Assembly (NCBI GenBank): GCA_001606155.1
Contig: LODT01000032.1
Coordinates: forward strand, 1 to 64,000
Direction: 5' to 3'
Length of the DNA stretch: 64,000 nucleotides
From: Tieghemostelium lacteum
Taxonomy: Eukaryota; Evosea; Eumycetozoa; Dictyosteliales; Raperosteliaceae
Each line of letters opens with the position of its first letter. The stretch's first letter is position 1. Shown here one piece after another: positions 24,534-35,810 of the stretch. The translations under genes were made by a program, and so were the position numbers. The notes beneath the pieces were generated by a model. The model worked only from the letters and a program-made list of their open reading frames with translations. It did not search any database and was not told the origin of the DNA.

Positions 24534-27500
24534 TTATATCAAATCTGATCGTTTTGAGTTTTTAGGTTCTCTAGAATAAGATAACAGATAGAGATTATCT
24601 TCAGTGAGAATTTGTAAATTCTGTAGAGAATCTTTGACTTTGGGATACTCTTCAAAACTATAAGGATTCTTTTGGAAGATTTGAATGATTTTCAATACAT
24701 TATAGATATTCTTGGACTGTTTCATATTGATACCACCATCAGCAGCCTTATTGGTATCATCTTGAAGAAATGTAATATCTTTAAGATAGACACCTAGATA
24801 AGGAATACAAGATTGCTTCTGGTCAACCGTTGCTAACTCAGTTCTATAGGCATCGTGATTGCCCTCCACTGACATTAGTGTTTGTAATTCTGTTGCTAGT
24901 TTTTGAACTTTAGGTTTAAGTTCAGCTTGAGTGTGTTTTAGACGAAACAAAGGAGCCTCATTAAGACCCGACAGAATAGCCATCAAAGTATGATAGTTTG
25001 CAAATGATCTCAGAGTTTTTGCAACCTTTATGAGTTTACTCATCACCTTGGTACGAGATCTGATTTTCTCTTCTTTTAATATTACAGTACAGACCCATTT
25101 GGTAATCAGATTAAATCTATCAATAGCAGCACGAATATTCGGAGCTAAATGTCTAGTTTTCTCTTTTGCCCATGCCTGATTGATAAACTCTGATGTTTGA
25201 ATCTTTGAATAGATTTCAAATTCAATCAATGTCAATTGTCTGGCAATATCATCGGCAGACATTGTCAGAAGATCGGTAAATATTGGTTTTCTAACTGATG
25301 GTATCATCCAACCTATCTTTGATTGTGATTTTGATGATTTCAGTTTCTTTTCATCGTCAGCAGTACTTGAAGTTTCTTTATAAAATAACTAGTTATTTTT
25401 TAAAATATATTAGTTTTAGCATAGATTTAACTGATTTGTAAATTTAAACATACCTTTTTAGAAAATGATCTTATTAAATGTGAAGTGAGGGTGGAATGTT
25501 TGTCAATTATATGTTGTAAAAATATTTTAAATACAGCCAAAACAAGTGGATTAAAGTCACTGAAATGGTCATCAATAACTTTTTTAAGTACCTTACAGAC
25601 CTTGTGTTGAATTGGTCCTTCAATTTTTTGTCTCCAATCTAGAATGGAGAAATTCAAGTTGTTGGGTCTAGGTACATGATATCTCTGTAACAGTTTTTCA
25701 ACTAGTTGTGGAGTGGTTATAAAGTTTCTATAAGTTGCCAAAAATGCATTGACTTCGGAGATATCGGATACAAAGGAAACTGATGTTAATTTATCTACAA
25801 TCTGATTTAAATTCATATGTCTATTATTATTGCTTTTTGTGGGTGGGGGTGGTGGTGGTGGGGGTGTGGGTGGTTGTGGTGAAGTTGATGCTGAAATTGA
25901 CTTTTGTACAATAGATGATAACTCTAAACTACTATTAGATGAATCATGAGGTTGATTATGAGAATTCTCTTTTTCGTTGGACAGATAGGTTATATTATCA
26001 TCTGAAAAAGAGGTTGGTAGGGATAGAGGGGGTGGTTTAGGTGGTAAAGGTGGAAATGTAGTTACAATCTGAGGTGGAGTTGAAGATTGTAGAGTTGGTG
26101 AGAATACACCTGATGAAGGTACTGGTGAGGTACCTATAGAGGACATTGGTGAAGGTGACATTATCATAGGTGATGTCTGTGCTAGAAAAACAAAGATACT
26201 ATCAAAACAATTCAAAGAAGGGTCTTCCCAGATGTTAATATCAGCAGGTACAAATGATTTTAGTAACTTTCTTCGATAGTAATGGTACAACTGTTCCCAT
26301 AAATCAGAGTTTTGAATGGTCTTATGCCACTTTTTACAAACTCTATTACACAATGACAAATCTGTAAGTTCAAGATTTCTAAAGACTTTTGATAAAAGTG
26401 ATTCAGAAAGTCTTGTAATTTCCCACGCTTTTGCAGATTTTACTTTTTTGGAAAGACCTTGATTGAGACCACGAGACATTTCAGATTGGGGTTGGAGATA
26501 ACCTTTTATAAATGTCTTTAGTAGTAGGATGGATGGGTAATCGAATACAACTTGTTTCTGGTCAACTACTTTTCTTAGAATTTTACCGACTCTTAGTTGA
26601 ACAGGTCTCTCTACAATCTTTTGCCATTCGGTATTGGGGAGATTGGCATTGAATTCTCTGGGTACTAGATACCGTTGAATAAGTTTTCTAATGAGTAATC
26701 GAATGGGGTAGAGATGACATCCATCTACAAACTCTTGAATTTCAGTGGTTGAAGGTACTGATGTTGTAGGTGTGAGTTTTCTAATGAGGTTATTAAGTAT
26801 CAGTATATTAGCATCTATATTCTCAATAGCAGCTGAGGTTACAACTTGACTACTGTTACTTGAACTACTAGGTTTACCCAGAAGAGCATCCTTATCAAGA
26901 ATTGAGATTTTATCGGATTTTGAAGAATTACTCTCTTTGGAGATACTAGTAAGTCCACTGACTGTTGATATACCATCACCTAGAAGTTTAGGTAAATTTG
27001 CAATATTTGAAATAGTCTGTGATCTCAATTTGTTATCTAATGATTTTGAAGGTGTATTACTACTACTACTAGAACCACCTCCATGATGGTTATTATTGTT
27101 ACTACTATTACTGTGATGGTGAGGTAACTTTACGGTTCCTATGGAAGTTGGTGGAGTATACATTTCCTCTTCCCACAAATTAATGTCAGCACCAACTAAT
27201 GTAGATGTAGTACTTTCTGTAAAAGTTTTCATGTAATAAATATTTAGATTTTTCCAAAGAACTTGGGATTGGGAAATAATGTTACAATAGTATTTGTTTG
27301 CTCTCTGAAGTGAACATAGATCATCAGAGTGAAGGTACCCTAGAATCTTTAGTACAATGACATCACCTAAATCCAAATAGGTAAGTAGTCGAGTTGGTAC
27401 AACTAGAGAAGCAGTAGGTTTCTTTGGTAGAGGTACTTCATATTCCTCTTCACTACTACTAGATTCATCATCTTCTACAATAGTTGATGGACTGGTACTC

Positions 27501-27925
27501 AAAGAAGAAGGTTTCTTTATCAATGCTTTATTACTAATCACCTTACTCGACGATGTATTTATAACTATCGATGGTGTAGTAGATTTTCCATCTAAAGCAC
27601 TATTATTATTGTTAAATGAAAGATTACTATTACTACCATCTAGACTAAGACTACTGGTGTTCTTTGATGTACTTGTACTATTAGCACCACTTAAATCCAC
27701 ATTTTTTAATTGTGATTCTAATATATTGACAGCCTCAGGATTGAGGAATCCCGATAGTCTCCTACTAGTAAAAGGATCATTTTGATCGAATATCTTTGTT
27801 ATATAGGGATTGAGTATAGGTTTAATATCAGAATCCAAACTACTGTTTCTAGAATGACCATTCATATTACTGCTATCATCTATCTTCTGAATAATGTTTT
27901 TATTATTTAATTTATTTTCATCCAT
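24534..27925 (-). CDS. RasGEF with two F-box/RasGEF_N modules
   Basis: Guanine-nucleotide exchange factor for Ras. Exons 27925-25454 and 25388-24534 (65-base GTATGT...CTAG intron) give 1108 residues. Order: Ser/Asn-rich N-terminus; F-box 1 (about 182-230, LDLGDVIVLKILGYL); RasGEF_N 1 (about 368-500); F-box 2 (about 505-550, LSESLLSKVFRNLELTDL); Pro-rich linker with a poly-Pro run (688-696); RasGEF_N 2 (about 703-827); catalytic CDC25 domain (about 850-1090) containing APNIRAAIDRFN, KLIKVAKTLRSFANYHTLMA and SCIPYLGVYLKDITF. Each F-box is followed by the same ADIN(L/I)WE(E/D) phrase, so the first half arose by internal duplication. The F-boxes suggest coupling to SCF ubiquitin ligases, perhaps for turnover of the GEF. 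That link is inference. Confidence 0.93.
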
Positions 27926-28461
27926 TTCTTTTAAATCTCTATCATTATTGACTACTATTATTATTATATAAATTTAAAATCAAATTGGACTATATATAAA
28001 AAAAAAATTATAAGTTATACAACACAAAAGATGGTGTCTATTTTAAATTTGAAATAAATAGAAAAAATTTTTTTTTTTTTTTTTTTTTTTTTAAGATATT
28101 TATCCAATTTCTTTGATTTTTTCAGAATTAGTGGGTGTAAAAAACCTTTACAAATCATTTTTTGTTTTGTTGCATGACACAACTCGGAAAATATAATCAA
28201 TCACCGACCTTTTTTTTAAATGTAATTGTAACATAGTTATAATGATTTAAATTGATAGGTTTAAATAATAGATTTTGATTGCAAATAGATATGACTTGTT
28301 CTGAAAATTTATTTTTTTTAAAAAAGATAGGTACGATCGGCTGATTAAATCTAGATTTATAAATTCAAAGTCAGTGTTGGTGAAGGGAGATAAATCAAGT
28401 AAATCGATCGAATCTTATAAATTTGATTTTTTATTTTAATTTTTTTTTTGGAGTATTATAA
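27926..28461. promoter_or_regulatory. RasGEF promoter and vps52 3' flank
   Basis: 536 bases with a T run at 28069-28092 and runs of T at 28210-28217 and 28440-28449. A Lys-rich ORF on the minus strand (28015-28200) is an artefact of the homopolymer. No gene seen. Confidence 0.45.
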
Positions 28462-31069
28462 TTATTTTTTATCTTGTTGTTGTTCAGGTTTTGGATTATT
28501 AACTAATGATAAATTAAGAGTAGTATTCATTTCATTAATTTTTACAATAATTTGATCACCTTTGTAAAATGGTAATGATTTGATGGATGGAAAACTATTA
28601 TTAATGATAATCATTAATAATCTATAGCAATCATAGATTTGAGTTAACAATGCATCATAGGTACGATTAGAGGCATAGGTACACAATGAAAAATGTTTAA
28701 GAGAACTATCACGAATAGTTGCAATTGCTGATGTCCAATTCTGATCAAATGACTGTAGAATCTTTGATACATTGTCAGAGCAATACTGTGGGTTATCCTT
28801 TTCACTAATCTTTACATTTGATTCTACTAAAGGTCCCCACTCTTGTACAAAGTGTATGAACCCTGACAGATATTTTAGCCCATGTAACTGGTCATATACA
28901 TACTTATTCACACTGTTATTAAATTGTGTTTTAAATGATAATATAATTCTAGTGGTTACAGACTCTGTAGTATTTACTGATGAAGTACTTTGTAGTAAAG
29001 GTGATGTAGATTTACTATTGGATAGAGTGGCAGTACTATTAAGTTCAATTAGATTGTAATACTCTTGAAGTGTTTGTAAAACTGATCCATAAGTGTTAAT
29101 AAGTAACATGGATTGTGAAGGAGTGTCTACTTCTTTGAGAATTTTGTCAGTATTGGAAGTTATCTCTCCAACTACTTTTTTTACAAGAGATTGAACATGT
29201 TCGATATCAGAAGTGTAATTGTACTTTACAGAGTAGGAAAGGGTATTGAGAAGTACAACCAAGAGATCAGTGTATTTTCTAATGATCAAATGTGGAGCTG
29301 TTGCTGAAACTGGTTGAAGGTCTTTAATTGTAATAGCTTTTACATTGCTACTAAACACCGATAGGAACCTTTGAAGAGTAATATTGAAAATCTGGTCCAT
29401 AGTTTGATTAAGTACTTGTATACCTCTATCAAACATTACAGCTTTATATCTAACTATAATACAAAGAATCAAAGCAATACTGACTAAATCCGATGTCTGA
29501 GACAGACATTGTGTGGTATTGGTTTGTAGCAGTGTTTGACATTTTGCAAAAATTGTCAAACTCACATCTTCACCCCCCAAGAAAAAGTCACGTATAAAAA
29601 GTGTCTCACTGGTGACAACGTCCATTAAAAAGTATAGTATACTTCTGTATATCTGCTCAAATGGATATTTTACTTGAGGAACATTAGGATTTGTCTGATT
29701 GGTTATATTTGTCAATTGAACTATGCCACTCTCCAATAAACCAACAGTTATAGGTACATCAATAGGCGGACTCTCCATTGCCTCTGTACTTATAATATCC
29801 GTTCTATGACCCAACAATGACAATGTACTATTACTAATCTTTAAATTAACTTGACTACTATTCTTACTAGGACTGCCATTATTATTACTAGTACCACTAG
29901 TAAAAAGTGACTTTAATTTACTAGTTTGTGCACCTAAAAAGTCATTTTTTCCAGTATTGTCATCTTGCATCTTTAACAATGCTGAAATGTAGTTTTTATA
30001 GTAAGTACTATAATATTTCTCAGCATTCTCTACAAATGATTTCAAAACTTCACTAGCAGTGTAACTACTATACTTGAACAGGAACTGAAATAGGTATCCC
30101 ATAGGTGCTAATTTTGCCTGTTTTTGTCTCTTTTCAGAGAGTTTCTTGAATCCAGAGTTTAAGTTATCTGCCAAAAACTCTCTGATCTTTATGATACTGT
30201 CTACTGTCAATTTACTAAGTTGAGGTTCATTACTAGTACACAATGTAGGTGCAATCAATTTATATTCATCAAAAATTGTAATCTTTACATCTAATTTCTG
30301 TAGCTTTTTAATATAATCTTGATTGATTTCTGATTTTAATAAATAACTATAGTATACAATAAAAATAGTAGTTAGTTTACCACTCCCCAGATCACTCTTT
30401 TTTCAAAAAAAAACTATAGTTTTCTAAATATCAACATACACTGAGAATTCTGGTGAAATGGTTACATCTGATATAAATTTAGATAGCTTTTCATTGATTT
30501 GTTTTCTATTATTTAGTTTATGTGACATGGATAAAGACTTTTCTTGAATGGTATTCATTTCTGAACCTACATTCTTTAAGTCTGAATAATAGTTATTTAA
30601 CATGACTTCCAAATCACTTAAAACTGTATCTACTGCTTGAATTTGTGTGTATAATGTTAAATAGTTTTCTCTTTCTTGAAAATCTATAGTAATGTATAAT
30701 CACATGTTAGTAATTCTATTGATCAATAACCTAATTGAATTCGTTAGATAACAAACAATCATTAATTACGGCTTTATCTAATTGATTTATATTTTCTTCT
30801 ACTTCCTTTGAATATTGTTTTAAATCGTAACCTTTAACCAAGGCATCTTTAATAGTTTCTTGATCTTTTAGTGAAATTGAATCATCATCAAAATCATATC
30901 CTAGTATATTTACAATATCCAAATCTTCATTGACAATATCAATCTCTGTTTTATCTTTTTTTAACTTTTCTAATAACAATTTTGATGATTGTTTCATTAT
31001 TGGTGGTGGTTTATCATTTTTTGGTTTATTAAAGAACATGTTCTTGTTATTGATATGTTTGGCAAACAT
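28462..31069 (-). CDS. vps52: Vps52, subunit of the GARP/EARP tethering complexes
   Basis: Tethers endosome-derived vesicles at the trans-Golgi (GARP) and recycling endosomes (EARP). Three exons: 31069-30757, 30683-30440 and 30346-28462, with introns of 73 and 93 bases; phases close to 813 residues. The first 5' splice site (GTTTGT at 30756) was chosen because it joins VINDY to FQERENYLTLYTQIQAVD in the family register. Coiled-coil core: MLNNYYSDLKNVGSEMNTIQ and SLSMSHKLNNRKQINEKLSK, the Vps52 signature (compare LQEQSM.MN.KL.NR). The C-terminal part has VKYPFEQIYRSILYFLMD and YYSTYYKNYISALLKMQ. A Ser/Asn-rich insert lies between. Its start is 191 bases from the divergent xrcc3 start, so they probably share a promoter. 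Confidence 0.9.
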
Positions 31070-31260
31070 GAAAAAAACAAATTTTAAATTTTTTACTGTA
31101 TTAGTATTTTAAAAAACTACTCTAATCACTTGGGTTGAGCTATTTGAATTCTTTATAACACATTAGTTCATAATTATCCAAATTTATCCATTTTTTTCTT
31201 ATAAATCCTCTTTTCTATAGATTAAAATTTAACTTTTTATAAGAAAAATTATTTTTACAA
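31070..31260. promoter_or_regulatory. Shared divergent promoter of vps52 and xrcc3
   Basis: 191 AT-rich bases between two head-to-head start codons. Both genes must be driven from here. No specific element recognised. Confidence 0.5.
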
Positions 31261-32676
31261 ATGCAAACTGATAGTAATATTGAAAATGACATACCTGAAA
31301 AATCAATTAAACCTAGAAATTTAGATATTCTGTTAGAACCAACATTCCCAATTGGTTATTATATAGAAAATAGAGATAAATATGAGGATTTTTTTATATC
31401 TGCATTGATAGAAATTCAAAGATTGAAAAAATATGATAAATCAGAAGATATATTACTACTTAGTAAAACTGAATTACAGAGAATGACTTCAATGTCTATA
31501 GATCAGATAACTATATTTTTAGCAATAATATCACAAGATTTACTTTATAATAACTACAATCAACCTCCATCTGATGAACATCAGAATGATTTACAATCAT
31601 TTAGTTTTATAAAAGCATCAGAATTGGATGAAATACCAGTAACAAAGATAAAATTATCATTTGGATGTCAGGTTTTAGATAAGTTATTTGGAGGTGGTTT
31701 ATCAACTATTGGTATAACAGAGATATCAGGAGAGAGTGCATCTGGTAAAACACAAATTGCCCTACAACTATCTCTTCAAGTTCAGTTACCATTTGAACAA
31801 GGTGGATTGAATGGTGGTTGTTTATATATTTGTACAAACACTGAATTTCCAATGAAGAGATTGAATCAAATGATACAACATCACAAGGATAGTAAAAAGA
31901 TTAGATTTGTAGATAACATCTTTATTGAAACTATACCAAGTGCAGAGAAACTTTTAGATTTACTCTCTAATCGTATCCAATCTCTACTGTTTCAAAAAAC
32001 TATAAGACTTATTATCATTGATTCTATAGCAGCTCTATTTCGTTCAGAATATGGAAATGAAAAGGCTGAAACTATTGAAAAATCCAAATTACTTTATAAC
32101 CTTTCAAATATACTCCGACTAGTAAATGAAAAATATGGAATTTTAATTATTGTAATTAATCAGGTAACTGATTACTTTTCAAATAATTATAAAACCACAA
32201 ATTACCAAGAAAACAAAGTTGATATAGAAACTAATGTAAATAACAATAATAATAATAACAATTCAAGTAAAGAATTACAAATTATAAATAATAACAGTAG
32301 TAAACAAATACAACCATTTAAAAAAAGAAAAACAGTAGTACCTTCATTTCAGGATTCAAAACAACAACATACACCATTTTTGTTAAGTCAAGTTGTAAAT
32401 ACAAATAGTGATAATATAGGAACAGGATTTGGGAATCATACAACAACTATACCAACTCTAGGTTTATCATGGGCTAGTTTTATTAATACTAGAATACTGT
32501 TATCCAGAACCAATTCAACATTTACTATACCAGACAGTAATGGCAATCTCAGTAATCAACAATTGAGAAAACTTAAAGTAATTCTATCCTCGTCCATTGC
32601 CAATTTATCCATACCATATTATATTGATTATGCAGGCGTAAAAGCACTGTCATTGCCAACTACGGCAATTCCCTAA
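31261..32676 (+). CDS. xrcc3: Rad51 paralogue XRCC3
   Basis: RecA-fold ATPase of the RAD51C-XRCC3 complex in homologous recombination. Single exon, 471 residues. Core features: LSFGCQVLDKLFGGGLSTIG, Walker A GESASGKTQIALQL (about residues 157-170), GGCLYICTNTEFPMKRL, RFVDNIFIETI, Walker B LIIIDSIAALFRSEY and INQVTDYF. The order FGC.VLD...GITEI.G.SASGKTQ.ALQL and C-terminal LGLSWASFINTRILLSR match XRCC3 rather than Rad51. A low-complexity Asn/Lys-rich insert of about 70 residues (32190-32340) interrupts the region after INQV. The stop codon overlaps that of the convergent PNPO gene. Confidence 0.92.
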   Translation: MQTDSNIENDIPEKSIKPRNLDILLEPTFPIGYYIENRDKYEDFFISALIEIQRLKKYDKSEDILLLSKTELQRMTSMSIDQITIFLAIISQDLLYNNYNQPPSDEHQNDLQSFSFIKASELDEIPVTKIKLSFGCQVLDKLFGGGLSTIGITEISGESASGKTQIALQLSLQVQLPFEQGGLNGGCLYICTNTEFPMKRLNQMIQHHKDSKKIRFVDNIFIETIPSAEKLLDLLSNRIQSLLFQKTIRLIIIDSIAALFRSEYGNEKAETIEKSKLLYNLSNILRLVNEKYGILIIVINQVTDYFSNNYKTTNYQENKVDIETNVNNNNNNNNSSKELQIINNNSSKQIQPFKKRKTVVPSFQDSKQQHTPFLLSQVVNTNSDNIGTGFGNHTTTIPTLGLSWASFINTRILLSRTNSTFTIPDSNGNLSNQQLRKLKVILSSSIANLSIPYYIDYAGVKALSLPTTAIP

Positions 32677-33527
32677 GGTGCTAATCTCTTTATTATCCAT
32701 CTTCCATTATCATTATCATTTCCCTCATTTAGTATATCATTTGTACTGTTATTAAGAGGCACTGGATCAGGAGAGGACTGATCACTATTACTACTATCAT
32801 TATTATTATTATTATTACTAGTATCGATATGTAAATCTTTAAATAAAGGAATAACCATTGGGTTTAATTTAAATTTCAAACGATCGTGTATTCTTCCACC
32901 TTTACCTTGCCAAAATTCAAAACTAGTTGGAACTATTCTCCAACCACCCCAAAACTCTGGCATAGGTACTGGTTGATCTTTAAATTGTTTCTCTAGTTTA
33001 TATTGAGCCTCTACTAGAGACTGTTTAGTTACCTCTGCACTTTGAACCTCTGAAACCCATGCACCAATCTGTGATTCCCTAGGTCTAACTGCAAAATACT
33101 TCTCCGAGTCCTCTTTAGACAATCGTTCAGCAGTTCCCTCAATTCTCACTTGTCTCTGTGTCCAATAAAAAGTTAATGCTGCATACTGATTCTCTGTCAA
33201 CTCTCTTGATTTTCTACTGTTATAATTTGTAAAAAATACAAATCCATTTTCATCAAAATATTTTAGTAATACCTATTAGATGTATTAGAGTGTGATGTCT
33301 ATTTGTGGAGTAGAGTGTTCTATACATACGACTCTTCCAGATGGTTTACCATCTTTTGAGCATGTACTTAGAACCATTGCATTAGGTTCAGAAACTAATT
33401 TCCAAAGTATTTCGTCACCTAACCATTTTTCATATTGTTTAAATGGTGATTCTAGTACACTAGATTCTTCTAGTGTTCCTAGTTTATAGTCTTCTCTCAT
33501 CTTTGAGAGTAAAGGACTGGACATCAT
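32673..33527 (-). CDS. pnpo: Pyridoxamine 5'-phosphate oxidase
   Basis: FMN enzyme that oxidises pyridoxamine/pyridoxine 5'-phosphate to pyridoxal 5'-phosphate, the last salvage step of vitamin B6. Exons 33527-33330 and 33272-32673 with a 57-base GTATGT...ATAG intron give 265 residues. Motifs: EPNAMVLSTC, KPSGRVVLLKYFDENGF across the splice, FFTNYNSRKSREL (FMN), FYWTQRQVRIEGTAE, RPRESQIGAWVS and FWGGWRIVPTSFEFWQGKGGRIHDR (PLP site). An Asn/Ser-rich insertion precedes the terminal GRWIIKRLAP. No transit peptide, so cytosolic. It ends tail-to-tail with xrcc3, sharing bases 32673-32676. Confidence 0.95.
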
Positions 33528-34455
33528 CTTTGTATTTTATGTGTTTATATATTGTATTTGCTAAATTAAAAGAATTGAAATTATAATAAAATTAAATTTG
33601 CACAAGTGTGATCTTATAAAAAAAAAAAGATACAATAAAGAGTTTTTTATACTATGTGCAACTATTGGAAATAGAGTTAATAATTAATAAAAATTAAATT
33701 AAAAAACAGATGATCTGTAAAGGTAAAGCGAAAAATAAAAAATCTATGGAAAAATAAATTTCAAAAGGAAATTAGATCTCTATTTTTTGAATTTTGTATG
33801 TGAACAATTCTTGACTTTTTATTTGAATTCATTTGTAGTGTATAGCGTTACCGATTTATCTAAAAACTGATAAAATTAAAGTTTCCAATATTAGTATTAG
33901 GTATGTTTGAGTTGTAAAATACTTAGAAGTATGTGTTTTAATTTTTATACATTATCAGAAAATATAAAATTAAGGAACAAAGTTTTTCTTAATCATGCTT
34001 TTCATTGTGAGCTGATGTATCATCATAAAAATATAAAATTTATAAAACACAAAGAACTTCTTTATACCTGTGCATTATTTACCTTTTCATTTTCATATAA
34101 TAAAAAAAAAATTCAAAAAACTCGCTTTTGTCGTTTATTTTTTTTTTATCAATTTTTCAAATTTTTTGTAATTTCTATGTATAAGTTACACAAGCGCGAG
34201 TTTATAAATAAATAAGATGAATTAAAATGTTTTAAACATAGATACAAATAAGATAAGATTTTAAGATTGGTTACTTATATTATAAATTATGTCATCATTG
34301 ATACCTGTCCTGATTAATAAAGAATTTTAAGTACCAAAAAACTTGGAATTTGGATAATATCTGATATTTTTTTTACAAGAATATTCTTTTTGAATGGACG
34401 CGGCTAATATTATTCAATTTTTCAAATTTGAAAATATTTATAGAATAGATAACAA
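33528..34455. promoter_or_regulatory. Long divergent intergenic region with a GC-containing inverted repeat
   Basis: 928 bases between the PNPO start (minus) and the lysozyme-like gene (plus). A 102-codon ORF at 33907-34215 has no family features and is probably chance. AAACTCGC (34118-34125) pairs with GCGAGTTT (34196-34203), and the pairing extends to about 14 bp with one mismatch and one G-U, around a loop of about 57 bases. Otherwise only AT-rich sequence. Confidence 0.45.
34118..34203. repeat. Imperfect inverted repeat, possible structured RNA
   Basis: Arms 34118-34131 and 34190-34203 with a very AT-rich loop. The stem is GC-rich compared with everything around it. Strand and transcription are unknown. 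Confidence 0.4.
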
Positions 34456-35409
34456 ATGAGAACATATCAATTAACAGTATTACTAATAATTACATTATTG
34501 AGTAATTCAGTATTATCAGAGGTGTTAGATTGCGCACAAGTACAAGCACTAGTAACTCAATTTTTTAATGATCCAAATGAACAAAATATTATGGTTTGTA
34601 TAGCCTATTATGAGTCATCTTGGAATACTTGTTAGTATTATTATAATTATTATTTTCTTTTAAATATCATTATATTAATATAATTCTTGATTTGGTAATT
34701 TATCTTCATTTTATTGGAAATAGATGCCAAAGATCCAAATGGTAATTTTGGTCTATTTCAAATAAATGCAGAGAATTGTGGACAAGGTGAAATTTGTAGT
34801 TTTGTCACCAATGAAAATCAACTTTTAGATCCAACTATTAATACTCAGTGTGCCTTTGCAATGTCAAATGCTGTTGGTTTTAATGTATGGCCTGCATATG
34901 CAAATGGTGATTGTGATAATTGGTCACAATGTTTAATTACTAGTGGTACTAGTATTTATACAACAACAACTACTACTACTACACCTACTACTTTATCAAC
35001 ATCAGGTCAAACAACTACTACTACTACTACCACATCAACTGGTTTTTATACTAGTGGTTATTCTGGAAATTCTTTGTCATCATCTTCAGCTACCTCAGCT
35101 ACATCAGCAACTAGTGGCAATAATAGTAGTGCTACTACTACAAGTGGAAGTACAACTGTAACTAGTGCAAATACATCAGGTCAAACAACTACTACAACTG
35201 GGTATACATCTGCTTATACTACTTATTACAGTTCAGGTTATGATAATAGTTATACTGGTTATTCAGGTGAATATACTAGTGGCTATTCAGGTTCAGGATC
35301 AGGTTATTATCTAACTAAAGAAAAACAAAACCCAAAGACCAAACCTAAACTACCCAACATCTCAAGACCAAAACACTCTAAAATTGAGAGACACGCCAAA
35401 TCCCAATAA
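34456..35409 (+). CDS. Secreted C-type-lysozyme-like protein with Ser/Thr-rich tail
   Basis: Exons 34456-34630 and 34724-35409 (93-base intron GTTAGT...ATAG) encode 286 residues. Signal peptide of about 21 residues (LTVLLIITLLSNSVLS). A short lysozyme/transglycosylase-like domain follows: CIAYYESSWNTYAKDPNGNFGLFQINAENC, where the Glu in YESSW corresponds to the catalytic Glu of C-type lysozymes and GLFQIN to their substrate-cleft motif; several Cys could pair. From about residue 115 the chain is Thr/Ser/Gly/Tyr-rich (TTTTTPTTLS, GYSGEYTSGYSGSGSGYY), likely O-glycosylated. A basic end (KPKLPNISRPKHSKIERHAK) finishes it. It probably digests bacterial peptidoglycan in phagosomes or outside the cell. 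The split of the domain across the intron supports the join. Confidence 0.85.
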
Positions 35410-35810
35410 ACCCACATACCCCTTCACACACTTAAAATTTGATTTTTTTTGTGTGTTTTGATTTTATTCCAAACCAAATTTTTTGCACTGCCATTACCAA
35501 CGATTACATTTTTAAAAAAAAATTATTTAACTTAAAATAACTAATTTCCATTTAAAGATAGATTTGATGAATTATAGTTACCAATTAATAACTTAATAGA
35601 TATATAGTGATGAATGGAGCAACAATAAATTAAATTTACACTTAATTTTATTTGATTGGTTTAAAATTTTATTCAAAAGAAACACACCATTTTAAATTTA
35701 ACACACTCCCACTAAAATAAAAATATAAAGTTTTTTTATTTTAATTTATTATCATTAGTTTTAAAAGTATCTATTTTGATCTATCAATTAAATAGATATT
35801 CAAAAAAAAG
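35410..35810. other. Intergenic, lysozyme-like gene to serine-hydrolase gene
   Basis: 401 bases. The first 30 are C-rich (CCCACATACCCCTTC at 35411-35425), continuing a nearly G-free patch that starts inside the coding end. The rest is AT-rich and should hold the promoter of the next gene. Confidence 0.4.

Noticed and set aside
28015-28200. Lys-rich reverse ORF
   Set aside because: Product of the T run on the plus strand. No start context and no family.
33907-34215. 102-codon forward ORF
   Set aside because: No domain or signal peptide. Composition is that of AT-rich sequence, and it crosses the inverted repeat.
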